64,000 bases of DNA, from positions 744,001 through 808,000 of the forward strand of contig NZ_CAMYMK010000002.1 in the NCBI RefSeq assembly GCF_947259545.1. Direction: 5' to 3'. The first letter of the stretch is position 1. Every line of letters starts with the position of its first letter. The stretch comes from an uncultured Marinobacter sp. Its GTDB lineage: Bacteria; Pseudomonadota; Gammaproteobacteria; Pseudomonadales; Oleiphilaceae. Positions 1 through 7,620 of the stretch are shown in pieces. A model generated the notes under the pieces. That model made no database searches. It saw only the letters and a list, made by a program, of their open reading frames with translations, and was not told the DNA's origin. The position numbers were made by a program, and so were the translations under genes.

Positions 1-52
1 CCTGCGTAACTACGCTTTTGAATTTGACCGGACATAACTGAGCTGTCGGAAC

Positions 53-160
53 GCGCTGGTGGGCGCCCCCTCCCAAAAATTTCGGAGGCCATGGATGGCC
101 GGAGAGAAGCGCACACGGACGTGCTTGTAGCGGTTTTTGGGAGGGGGCGCCCACCAGCGC
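53..160 (+). repeat. Foldback repeat copy 1 (conserved core, paired arms)
   Basis: Arms at 53-79 and 134-160 are perfectly complementary over 27 bp. They enclose a 54-bp core (80-133) that is shared almost unchanged with four other sites in the window. Inside the core, GGCCAT-GG-ATGGCC and GCAC-N6-GTGC can each form a small hairpin, so the whole element can fold as a long stem capped by two short hairpins. This copy lies beyond the 3' end of atuH. The rest of 1-211 shows no gene apart from a possible 12-codon C-terminal tail ending at 37. Confidence 0.85.
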
Positions 161-211
161 AGCCCCCCAGAAAAAACAGGCTAGGGCCCAAAGAAGCAGG
201 CCCCTCCAAAG

Positions 212-2041
212 TCAGAAACTAACCTTCCCAGCATCAATCTCAGAAACCAGCTTCTCATCAAGCTTGGTATACCCATCCGTACGAGGCAGCCAGGCATAAA
301 CTTCCTCGCCAGGCTTGCCGAGGGAATAGCCGGCTTTCTGGATATCCACCTTGCGGTACTTGAAGGTACCGGTTTTCTCGATGGCGTGGGTCACGCGTAC
401 GAACACCGGGATCGCGTAAGCGGGCAGGTTCTCCTTCAGGTAAGCGAACAGCTTGTTGATATCAAACTCGCTGCCGTTGCTCTGGGGAACCAGAGTGACC
501 ATGCCGGCTTTGCCGTTGGTTTTGGGGATTTCCACGCCGTAGACAATGGCTTCTTCCACCATGCCCGAGCCGTCAAGGATGTTCTCCACTTCCGTGGTGG
601 ACACGTTCTCGCCCTTCCAGCGGAAAGTATCTCCCATGCGGTCGACGAACTGCAGGTGGCCGCAGCCGATTTCCTTGAGCACGTCGCCGGTGTTGAACCA
701 GGCATCGCCTTTCTTGAACGCATCGCGAAGGATGGATTTTTCTGTGGCCTCTTTCTGGGTGTAGCCCTCGAACGACCACTTCTTGGTGATCTCGCCAATC
801 AGCAGTCCTGGCTCACCCTTGCGAACCGCTTGCATATAGCCCTTCTTGTTGCGGATCGGATCCCGCGTGCCTTCGTGGAACTTCACCAGTTTGTACGGGG
901 CAGTGGAGAAGCCCACGGTGTTGTCCATGTTGAAGAAGTTGGAGAAGCCGATGTTGCCTTCACTGGAGGCATACAGTTCTGCCACGGTCTCGATACCGAA
1001 GCGGTCTTTGAATTCCTTCCAGATCGACGGGCGCAAACCATTGCCGATCATCTTGGTCAGGCTGTGGTTACGATCTTGCTCGCTGGCGGGCTGGTTCAGC
1101 AGGTAGCGGCAGAGTTCACCGACATAGCCGAAGGTGGTGGCGTTGTAACGGCGCACATCATCCCAGAAGGCGCTGGCTGAGAACTTGCGGCGCAGGGCGA
1201 TGGATGAGCCGCCAGCCAGTACCGACCCCCAGCACACCAGCAGGGCCGTGCCGTGATAGAGCGGCAGTGTGCAGTAAAGGACATCCTCCGGCTCCATGGC
1301 CAGGGACATCAGGCCGAAGCCGCCGTAGGCTTTTACGAACTTGCGGTGGCTGCCGGGAGCGGCTTTGGGCAGGCCGGTGGTGCCAGAGGTAAACAGGTAA
1401 ATCGCCGTGTCACCCATTTTCGGCGGGTTGCTGAGTACCGGATTGGTGCCACCGTGGGCGCTCACTTTCTCGGCCATGTTGACGTAGCCTTCCGGCGCCT
1501 CGCCAAACATGTTGAGGGTATTGGTATCGGCCAGGAACAGGAAAGGCGTGCGGTGCCGGGTCAGCAGGTCTGCCTTGACCGCATCGAACGGTTCTACCAG
1601 TTCCTCGCCAACTACTACCATGCGCGGTTTGATCAGGTTGACACTGTGTTCCAGCACCTTGCCTTTCTGGGAGGTGTTGAGCATGGCACAGGACACGCCG
1701 ATCTTGGCAGCACCGGCCACCACAGCCAGAATTTCCGGGCGATTTTCCAGAAAGACGGCGATGGACTCACCCTTGACCAGTCCCTGGGCGAGCAGGAAGT
1801 TGGCGATGCGGTTAGCCCAGGCGTTAAATTCGGACCAGGTGAGGCTGCGGTCTTCGTAGGCAATGGCGGGGCGGGACGGGTATTTCTCCGCGTTGCGTTC
1901 CACCAGGGTGCCGAGGGTCAGTTCTTTCTTTTCATTTTTGACCGAGTAGTAATAGTAACCCTTGGCAATGGAGGGAAAACGGCGAACGATGCCGGGAATG
2001 CTGCGGACGATGTCGCGGGCTGAAACGTTATCTTGACTCAT
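212..2041 (-). CDS. atuH: AtuH-like acyl-CoA synthetase
   Basis: This is a 609-residue ATP-dependent acyl-CoA synthetase of the very-long-chain/FATP-like branch, expected to activate citronellic/geranic or related acids to CoA thioesters with AMP formation. The P-loop-like AMP motif YLFTSGTTGLPK is at about residues 215-226. YASSEGN and the later NTGD and DRMGD...GEN segments are the other adenylate-forming signatures. I start at the internal ATG at 2041 (MSQDN...), because the longer reading frame begins with an atypical Cys/Arg/Trp-rich stretch that overlaps atuG. It is the last gene of a series in exact atuA-to-atuH order, which supports the atuH name over a generic fadD. Substrate range is inferred from context only. 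Confidence 0.85.
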   Translation of the reverse strand: MSQDNVSARDIVRSIPGIVRRFPSIAKGYYYYSVKNEKKELTLGTLVERNAEKYPSRPAIAYEDRSLTWSEFNAWANRIANFLLAQGLVKGESIAVFLENRPEILAVVAGAAKIGVSCAMLNTSQKGKVLEHSVNLIKPRMVVVGEELVEPFDAVKADLLTRHRTPFLFLADTNTLNMFGEAPEGYVNMAEKVSAHGGTNPVLSNPPKMGDTAIYLFTSGTTGLPKAAPGSHRKFVKAYGGFGLMSLAMEPEDVLYCTLPLYHGTALLVCWGSVLAGGSSIALRRKFSASAFWDDVRRYNATTFGYVGELCRYLLNQPASEQDRNHSLTKMIGNGLRPSIWKEFKDRFGIETVAELYASSEGNIGFSNFFNMDNTVGFSTAPYKLVKFHEGTRDPIRNKKGYMQAVRKGEPGLLIGEITKKWSFEGYTQKEATEKSILRDAFKKGDAWFNTGDVLKEIGCGHLQFVDRMGDTFRWKGENVSTTEVENILDGSGMVEEAIVYGVEIPKTNGKAGMVTLVPQSNGSEFDINKLFAYLKENLPAYAIPVFVRVTHAIEKTGTFKYRKVDIQKAGYSLGKPGEEVYAWLPRTDGYTKLDEKLVSEIDAGKVSF

Positions 2042-2111
2042 GGTGCTATCCGTAAGGGTGTTGAGTTGTCGTTTTATCTTTTCGGCCCCGGGACACCATC
2101 CGCCGTCGGGG

Positions 2112-2939
2112 CTAATCCAGAAACAGGTCCGGTAGCAGCGGTTTGTCGCCCGCCGCGTACCGGTACTGTTCAAAATCGGTTACGCCATCGCCCCTGAGGA
2201 CGTCTTCGTCGATCAGGGCCTCACCTGTGAGGCTTGTGCCCGGTCGGTTCAGGATGCTGACTGCGGCATCGGCCATGATCTCGGGCTTGCGGCCCTGGGC
2301 CATCATTTGAGGACCACCCACTTCAAACTCGATGGCCGCCGTGGCGATCAGCGTTTTCGGCCACAGACAGTTGACGGCAATGTCGTAACGCTTGAATTCC
2401 TCTGCCATTCCCATGCTGAGCATGGTCATGGCGTACTTTGTTGTCGTGTAGGGTCCGTACTGGGCGAACCATTTTGTGTTCAGGTTCAATGGCGGCGACA
2501 GGCTCAGGATGTGAGCATTATCCGACGCCTTCAGCCAGGGCAGCGCGGCCTGGCTGCACAGAAACACCGCCCGGGCGTTGACCTGATGCATCAGGTCGTA
2601 GCGACTGGCCTTGAGGTTTTCCACCCCGGTCAGCCTGATGGCGCCGGCGTTGTTCACCAGCACATCAATGCCGCCAAAATGTTCAGCGGCCTCATTCACA
2701 CGTTGGCGTACCAGGGCTTCGTCCCGCACATCCAGGACCAGAGGCAACGCCTGTCCGCCGGCAGCGCGAATTTCCTCCGCCACGCTGTGAATGGTGCCCG
2801 GCAATTTCGGGTGTGGCGTGTCGGACTTGGCTCCGATCACCACGTTTGCCCCCTGCCTGGCACAGGCCAGGGCGATGGCCCGGCCGATGCCCCGGCTGCC
2901 GCCGGTGATAAAGACTGTTCTGTTGTTCAGGCTGTTCAT
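2112..2939 (-). CDS. atuG: AtuG-like short-chain dehydrogenase (HSDL2-type SDR)
   Basis: This 275-residue NAD(P)-dependent short-chain dehydrogenase/reductase has the Rossmann motif TGGSRGIG near residue 12 and the structural motif NNAG near residue 95. The catalytic region reads SLSPPLNLN followed by YTTTKYA, giving Tyr-x3-Lys. The SPPLNLN segment resembles the HSDL2-like SDR subgroup. Its ATG overlaps the atuF stop as ATGA, so translation is probably coupled. In P. aeruginosa AtuG is proposed to act in oxidation of terpenoid intermediates, but its exact reaction is unsettled. I name it from family plus position, and the substrate is not shown by the sequence. Confidence 0.83.
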   Translation of the reverse strand: MNSLNNRTVFITGGSRGIGRAIALACARQGANVVIGAKSDTPHPKLPGTIHSVAEEIRAAGGQALPLVLDVRDEALVRQRVNEAAEHFGGIDVLVNNAGAIRLTGVENLKASRYDLMHQVNARAVFLCSQAALPWLKASDNAHILSLSPPLNLNTKWFAQYGPYTTTKYAMTMLSMGMAEEFKRYDIAVNCLWPKTLIATAAIEFEVGGPQMMAQGRKPEIMADAAVSILNRPGTSLTGEALIDEDVLRGDGVTDFEQYRYAAGDKPLLPDLFLD

Positions 2940-4906
2940 GCGCTGGCCTCCTGATCTGCGGCCTCTGGGGCCGCGATGTTTACCAGCATCTGGCTACGCT
3001 TGACCTGGTCGCCATTGCTGACAAGCACCTCGTCCACCACACCATCGCGATCTGCCTTGACCGGATGCTCCATCTTCATGGCTTCCAGTATAACCAGTGT
3101 GTCGCCCTGTTGGACGGTCTGGCCCGATTTTACCAATACATCGATGATGGCGCCGTCCATGGTGGCCTGCACTTTGCCACTACCAGCGCCGTTGGCGCCT
3201 GCCGCCGGCTGGTGGGTTACGTCCCGCACAGACCAGGCTTGCCCGAACGCCTGCAAATATAGGGAATCCCCTTCACGGTGATATTGGCAACGTTGACGTA
3301 CATTGTTGTCGATGATGCATAACAGGCCATCACCAAAGCTTTCCAGAAGCAGCTGATAATGACTGTCGCCATGGCTGACAGACACTGTGTTCCCGGTCTT
3401 TCGCACCAGAAGCTCAACAGTATCCCCGCCAGTGTCCAGCTTCATTGGCGTCATGGTCGCTGGAGCATTGCTCCAGGCGCTCTGGCCCAAATTGCCATGG
3501 TCGAGTATGCAGGCCGCCAGGGCGAGTTCGCGGATGCCCGGCGTGTAGGGAGCCAGTGACGGATCATCGCGGAAGGCTTGCTGCAGGAACGCGGTGGTGG
3601 CTTCTCCTGCACCGAAGGTCTCGTCGGCGATGATGCGGCTGAGGAAATAACGGTTAGTCGTCACGCCAAACACCGTGGTGTCTTCCAGAGCGCGAATCAG
3701 CCGTCGGCGTGCTTCGTCCCGATTCTGGCCCCAGGCAATGACTTTGGCGAGCATGGGGTCATAGTGTGGCGTGATGGTGTCGCCGGAACGCACGCCGGTG
3801 TCGAAGCGCAGACCTTCGCCCTGTGCGGGTTCAAAGGCGTACAGCGGGCCGGTCTGCGGAGTGAAATCGTGAGCGGGATCCTCGGCGTACAGTCGCACTT
3901 CCATGGCGTGGCCGTTGAGCTGAATCTCCTCCTGCTTGAGGGGCAGGGGCTGATTTTCAGCCACGGCCAGCTGCCAGGCCACGAGATCCTGTCCGGTGAT
4001 CAGTTCGGTGACCGGGTGCTCCACCTGCAGGCGGGTGTTCATTTCCAGGAAGTAGAAGTTGCGATCTTTGTCCACCAGGAATTCGACGGTGCCGGCACCT
4101 TCGTAGCTGCAGGCGAGAGCGGCTTTAACGGCCGCTTCACCCATGGCTTGTCGCAGCTCCGGGGTGACGAAAGGTGAGGGGGCTTCTTCCACGACTTTCT
4201 GGTGGCGACGCTGCACGGAGCAGTCCCGTTCACCAAGGTAGACGGCGTTGCCGTGGCGGTCGGCGAAGACCTGGATTTCCACGTGGCGGGGCTCGATGAC
4301 CGCTTTTTCGAGGATCAGTTCGTCGTCGCCGAAGGCCTGTTTGGCTTCGGAGCGGGCGCGTTTGATGTTGTCTGCCAGTTCGGTTTCTTGTTGTACCAGG
4401 CGCATGCCCCGGCCACCGCCGCCGGCGGAGGCTTTGATCATCAGTGGGTAGCCGATGTCGCCTGCGGCGCTGATGAGCTCGTCGTCGCTGGCGTTATTGC
4501 CTTCGTATCCGGGGACGACGGGTACGCCGGCTTCCTGCATGGCGATTTTTGAGCGGCGCTTGCTGCCCATGAGTTCGATGGCGCTCGCTGGCGGTCCGAC
4601 GAAGATCAGGCCAGCATCTTTGCAGGCGTTGGCGAAGCCGGCGTTCTCGGAGAGGAAGCCGTAGCCGGGGTGGATGCAGTCGGCGCCGGTTTTTCTGGCT
4701 GCATCGAGTATGGCGTCGACATTCAGGTACGACGCGGACACCTGAGCGGGGCCAACGCACACGGCTTCGTCGGCCTCATGCACGTGCAGGGCGCGGGCGT
4801 CGGCTTCGGAGTAGATGGCTACGGTCCGGTACCCCAGGGCTTTGGCGGTGCGGATGACCCGGACGGCAATTTCGCCTCGGTTGGCTATCAGTAATTTTTT
4901 CAGCAT
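2936..4906 (-). CDS. atuF: Geranyl-CoA carboxylase biotin-carrying alpha subunit
   Basis: This 656-residue subunit has biotin carboxylase (N-terminal ATP-grasp, starting LIANRGEIAVRVIRT, with GGGGRGMR and EMNTRLQVEHPVTE) followed by a C-terminal biotin-carrier domain. The carrier motif EAMKMEHPV places the biotinyl lysine at about residue 611. It carboxylates its own biotin with ATP and bicarbonate for transfer by AtuC. Methylcrotonyl-CoA carboxylase alpha (LiuD) is nearly the same length, so family alone does not separate the two; the collinear atu order favours geranyl-CoA carboxylase. I chose the ATG at 4906. An in-frame extension runs back into foldback repeat copy 2 and is not protein-like for this family. 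Confidence 0.87.
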   Translation of the reverse strand: MLKKLLIANRGEIAVRVIRTAKALGYRTVAIYSEADARALHVHEADEAVCVGPAQVSASYLNVDAILDAARKTGADCIHPGYGFLSENAGFANACKDAGLIFVGPPASAIELMGSKRRSKIAMQEAGVPVVPGYEGNNASDDELISAAGDIGYPLMIKASAGGGGRGMRLVQQETELADNIKRARSEAKQAFGDDELILEKAVIEPRHVEIQVFADRHGNAVYLGERDCSVQRRHQKVVEEAPSPFVTPELRQAMGEAAVKAALACSYEGAGTVEFLVDKDRNFYFLEMNTRLQVEHPVTELITGQDLVAWQLAVAENQPLPLKQEEIQLNGHAMEVRLYAEDPAHDFTPQTGPLYAFEPAQGEGLRFDTGVRSGDTITPHYDPMLAKVIAWGQNRDEARRRLIRALEDTTVFGVTTNRYFLSRIIADETFGAGEATTAFLQQAFRDDPSLAPYTPGIRELALAACILDHGNLGQSAWSNAPATMTPMKLDTGGDTVELLVRKTGNTVSVSHGDSHYQLLLESFGDGLLCIIDNNVRQRCQYHREGDSLYLQAFGQAWSVRDVTHQPAAGANGAGSGKVQATMDGAIIDVLVKSGQTVQQGDTLVILEAMKMEHPVKADRDGVVDEVLVSNGDQVKRSQMLVNIAAPEAADQEASA

Positions 4907-4959
4907 GACTCTGTGACCTACGTTTGCAGCGCGCTGGCGTTGTTTGGTGCTCGTCCGCA

Positions 4960-5067
4960 CCCCTGTCGGGGCAGGCTTCCGGAAAACCGCTACAAGCACA
5001 TCCCTGTGCGCTTCTCTACGGCCATCCATGGCCTCCGAAATTTTCCGGAAGCCTGCCCCGACAGGGG
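4960..5067 (-). repeat. Foldback repeat copy 2
   Basis: Arms at 4960-4986 and 5041-5067 are perfectly complementary over 27 bp but differ in sequence from the arms of the other copies. The 54-bp core (4987-5040) is the reverse complement of the copy 1 core with three or four changes. The internal hairpin GCACA-TCCC-TGTGC pairs five bases, one more than in copy 1. The element lies between atuE and atuF inside the operon, 53 bp upstream of the atuF start codon. Confidence 0.87.
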
Positions 5068-5125
5068 CGCTCCCTCTAACTTTGTTCGTGCCCGCTGGTT
5101 GAACACTATTGTTTTATTGGCTGAA

Positions 5126-5947
5126 TCATTCGGCGTCGCCTGCCCATTTCGGGGGGCGCTTTTTCATAAAGGCCATTGTTCCTTCGGCGCCTTCGTCGCC
5201 GCGAATGGCTGCGGCAAACTTTTCTGCGGCACTGTCCAGCAACCCGCTCATGGATTCGTGACCCACCCGGTGCAGTAACGCTTTGGTTTCCGCCGTCGCC
5301 TTCGGGGCACAGTGACGAACGCGCTCAAGGGCCTGGCCGAGTAGTTCGTCGATCTGTTCATCCGACGTCGCTACCTGGTGAACAATTCCGAGCGTGCACG
5401 CCTCATCCGCACTGATTCTCAGGCCAAGCAGCGCCAATCGACGGGCTTGGGTCAGGCCGATGCGTTCAACAACAAAGGGCGCGATCTGTGCAGGGATAAC
5501 CCCGAGCGACGTTTCCGGCATGCCAAACTTGGCGGTCGGCCCGGCGATAGCGACGTCTGAGACGCAGGCCAGGCCGAAGCCGCCGCCCATCACCGCGCCT
5601 TCGGTGATGGCGATGACAACCTTTGAGGATTCGTTCACCTGCTGGATCATCTGGCCGAAGGCCCGGTTCAGTCGGTAGAACGGATCAGCTTCGCCGTCAC
5701 CGGCTTCCTGTCCACGGGCTCCGGCCATGTCTTTGATGTCACCGCCGGCGCAGAAGTGGCCGCCGGCGCCGCGGATGACCGCGGCGCGTATGCTGAGGTC
5801 GGTTTCGATCTGTGCGAATACCGCCGACAGTTCAGCCACCATCTGCAGGCTCATGGCGTTGCGCACGTCCGGCCGGTTGATGGTGATGTGCAGGGTGGGC
5901 CCCTCTATCTCCAGTAGCAGCGTTTCGCAATGCGGTAGCTGGTCCAT
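5126..5947 (-). CDS. atuE: AtuE-like enoyl-CoA hydratase (isohexenylglutaconyl-CoA hydratase)
   Basis: This is a 273-residue crotonase-superfamily enzyme. The oxyanion-hole regions are visible as GGHFCAGGDIKDM near residue 62 and EGAVMGGGFGLA near 115. A Glu is present in the FGMPETSLG segment at the position crotonases use for catalytic acid/base chemistry. In the atu pathway this enzyme hydrates the carboxylated, dehydrogenated C10 intermediate before lyase cleavage. A strong AGGGAGG ribosome-binding site lies about 7 nt before the ATG at 5947. It is transcribed with atuD, 16 bp upstream. The homologous leucine-pathway hydratase LiuC is the main alternative, and neighbour order decides for atuE. 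Confidence 0.84.
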   Translation of the reverse strand: MDQLPHCETLLLEIEGPTLHITINRPDVRNAMSLQMVAELSAVFAQIETDLSIRAAVIRGAGGHFCAGGDIKDMAGARGQEAGDGEADPFYRLNRAFGQMIQQVNESSKVVIAITEGAVMGGGFGLACVSDVAIAGPTAKFGMPETSLGVIPAQIAPFVVERIGLTQARRLALLGLRISADEACTLGIVHQVATSDEQIDELLGQALERVRHCAPKATAETKALLHRVGHESMSGLLDSAAEKFAAAIRGDEGAEGTMAFMKKRPPKWAGDAE

Positions 5948-5963
5948 TGATCGCCTCCCTGTA

Positions 5964-7124
5964 TCAGTCTTTGCGTTTACCCGGCAGGGTTCCCATCATC
6001 TTGCAGATGATGCCCAGCATGATTTCATCGGCACCGCCGCCGATGGAGACCAGTCGCACATCACGGAACGCGCGGGACACGGGGTTATCCCACATGTAGC
6101 CCATGCCGCCCCAGTATTGCAGGCAGCTATCGGTCACTTCGCGGCCCAGGCGGCCGGCTTTCAGTTTGGCCATGGAGGCCAGACGGGTGACGTCCTTACC
6201 TTCCACGTGAAGCTCGCAGGCCTGATAAGTCAGGGCGCGCAGGGCTTCTACCTCGGTTTGCAGTTCTGCCAGACGGAAGTGGATGACCTGGTTGTCGATC
6301 AGTGGCTGACCGAAGGTCTTGCGCTCGCGGCAGTAGTCGATGGTCAGGTTGATGCAGTTCTCCAGTGCCTTGATCACGTTGGCGGCACCCCACATGCGTT
6401 CTTCCTGGAACTGCAGCATCTGCATCATGAACCCGGTCCCTTCGGCGCCAATGCGGTTACGCTGGGGAACTCGCACGTCGTCAAAAAAGATCTGGGCGGT
6501 TTCCGAGGAGCGCATGCCGAGTTTGTTCAGGTGCGTGCTGAAGGAGATACCCGGGGAATTCATCGGCACTACGATCAGAGACTTGTTCTTGTGGGGCTTG
6601 TCGTCAGAGGTGTTGGCCAGCAGGCAGATAAAGTCAGCCTTCGGGCTGTTGGTGATCCACATCTTGGAGCCGTTGATGACGTAGTCATCGCCGTCTTTTT
6701 TCGCGGTGGTTTTCATGCCTGCGACATCGGAACCGGCGCCCACTTCACTCACGCCGATACAGCCGACCATGTCACCGGCGATGGCCGGTGTAAGGAAATC
6801 GCGCTTGAGTTCGTCCGAACCAAAGCGGGAGATCGCGGGGGTACACATATCCGTCTGCACCCCGATGGCCAGCGGCACACCGCCGCAACGCGCCATGCCC
6901 AGCTCTTCCGCCGCGACCAGGTTGTAGCTGTAATCCAGCCCCATGCCGCCATACTCTTCCGGCTTCTGGATACCCAGCAGGCCGAGGTTGCCGAGTTTCT
7001 TGAAGATGTCGTGAATGGGAAACTCGCCGGCTTCTTCCCACTCGTCGCAGTGTGGGTTGATTTCTTTTTCCACGAAGTCACGGACGGTTTTTCTCAGGGC
7101 TTCGTGTTCGGCTGTGAATTTCAT
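5964..7124 (-). CDS. atuD: AtuD-like citronellyl-CoA dehydrogenase
   Basis: This 386-residue FAD-dependent acyl-CoA dehydrogenase is of full family length. The family signature regions are seen as GCIGVSEVGAGSD near residue 134 and WITNSPKAD near 172, with the C-terminal QYWGGMGYM segment near 345. It is expected to desaturate citronellyl-CoA to geranyl-CoA, passing electrons to ETF. A GAGGAG ribosome-binding site lies about 9 nt before the start. The 496-bp space between it and atuC contains two foldback repeats. P. aeruginosa has a paralogue pair AtuD/LiuA with different substrates; position between atuC and atuE supports AtuD. Confidence 0.85.
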   Translation of the reverse strand: MKFTAEHEALRKTVRDFVEKEINPHCDEWEEAGEFPIHDIFKKLGNLGLLGIQKPEEYGGMGLDYSYNLVAAEELGMARCGGVPLAIGVQTDMCTPAISRFGSDELKRDFLTPAIAGDMVGCIGVSEVGAGSDVAGMKTTAKKDGDDYVINGSKMWITNSPKADFICLLANTSDDKPHKNKSLIVVPMNSPGISFSTHLNKLGMRSSETAQIFFDDVRVPQRNRIGAEGTGFMMQMLQFQEERMWGAANVIKALENCINLTIDYCRERKTFGQPLIDNQVIHFRLAELQTEVEALRALTYQACELHVEGKDVTRLASMAKLKAGRLGREVTDSCLQYWGGMGYMWDNPVSRAFRDVRLVSIGGGADEIMLGIICKMMGTLPGKRKD

Positions 7125-7187
7125 TTTGTTGTGCTCCTCGGGTTAGTTCTTGCCTGCTTGTGTTGGTGCAGGTCCTTTAGCTTGGGT

Positions 7188-7297
7188 GCGAGTGTGTGGA
7201 ACGCCTTCCAGAAAACCGCTACGAGCACATCCATGTGCGCTTCTCTCCGGCCATCCATGGCCTCCGAAATTTTCTGGAAGGCGTTCCACACACTCGC
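7188..7297 (-). repeat. Foldback repeat copy 3
   Basis: Arms at 7188-7215 and 7270-7297 are perfectly complementary over 28 bp. The core at 7216-7269 is 54 bp, in the same orientation as copy 2. Its second internal hairpin has the best pairing of all copies, GCACAT-CC-ATGTGC, six pairs with a two-base loop. The arm next to the core shares CTTCC-x-GAAAA with copy 2, and the one differing base pair is changed on both sides. Confidence 0.87.
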
Positions 7298-7458
7298 TTT
7301 GACTATAAATGTGGTGCTGTTTGCTGAATTTTTGTTCAGCTCTAGTTCTTTTGTAGGTCGGATTGGTCACAGGCATCACCCGACTTACGTTTGTTTTTCC
7401 AGCTATATGCCTTTAGAAAAGCCTTCTCGTTAAAGGCGTTAACTCTGGGCTTGGTCAA

Positions 7459-7564
7459 ACCGTCTGGGAGGGCGTGTCCAAAAATTTCGGAGGCCATGGA
7501 TGGCCGGAGAGAAGCGCACACGGACGTGCTTGTAGCGGTTTTTGGACACGCACTCCCAGACGGT
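7459..7564 (+). repeat. Foldback repeat copy 4
   Basis: Arms at 7459-7484 and 7539-7564 pair over 26 bp with one mismatch. The core at 7485-7538 is identical to copy 1 as far as I can read and is in the same orientation. It is inverted relative to copy 3, from which it is separated by 161 bp, so the two cores form a larger inverted repeat that could support inversion of the segment between them. Confidence 0.86.
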
Positions 7565-7620
7565 GCCCCCACCCAAACAAGCAATCCACGAGGCGGGCTC
7601 CCCCAAAACTCAAACCACGA

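Larger units (their letters stand above)
7125..7620. other. Long intra-operon gap between atuC and atuD
   Basis: This 496-bp stretch lacks a convincing gene. It holds foldback copies 3 and 4 in opposite orientations. Between them is a perfect 6-bp hairpin (GCTGAA at 7323-7328, TTCAGC at 7335-7340) followed on the plus strand by T-rich sequence, and a 7-bp inverted repeat GCCTTTA/TAAAGGC near 7408-7438. The only open frames begin inside the repeat core and have no family features. Confidence 0.6.

Noticed and set aside
2..37. Possible C-terminal tail of a plus-strand gene (12 codons ending at a TAA)
   Set aside because: Too short to support a gene call; it could be the end of a gene lying before the window.
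4907..5029. N-terminal extension of AtuF that begins in foldback copy 2 (peptide MDGRREAHRDVLVAV)
   Set aside because: The same peptide appears wherever the repeat core is read in this frame, including copies 3 and 4. It lacks a ribosome-binding site and is not part of carboxylases; the normal N-terminus starts at 4906.
5727..7433. A 568-codon plus-strand open frame antisense to atuD
   Set aside because: It is His/Gln/Gly-rich as expected for antisense of a GC-rich gene, whereas atuD on the other strand has full acyl-CoA dehydrogenase signatures.
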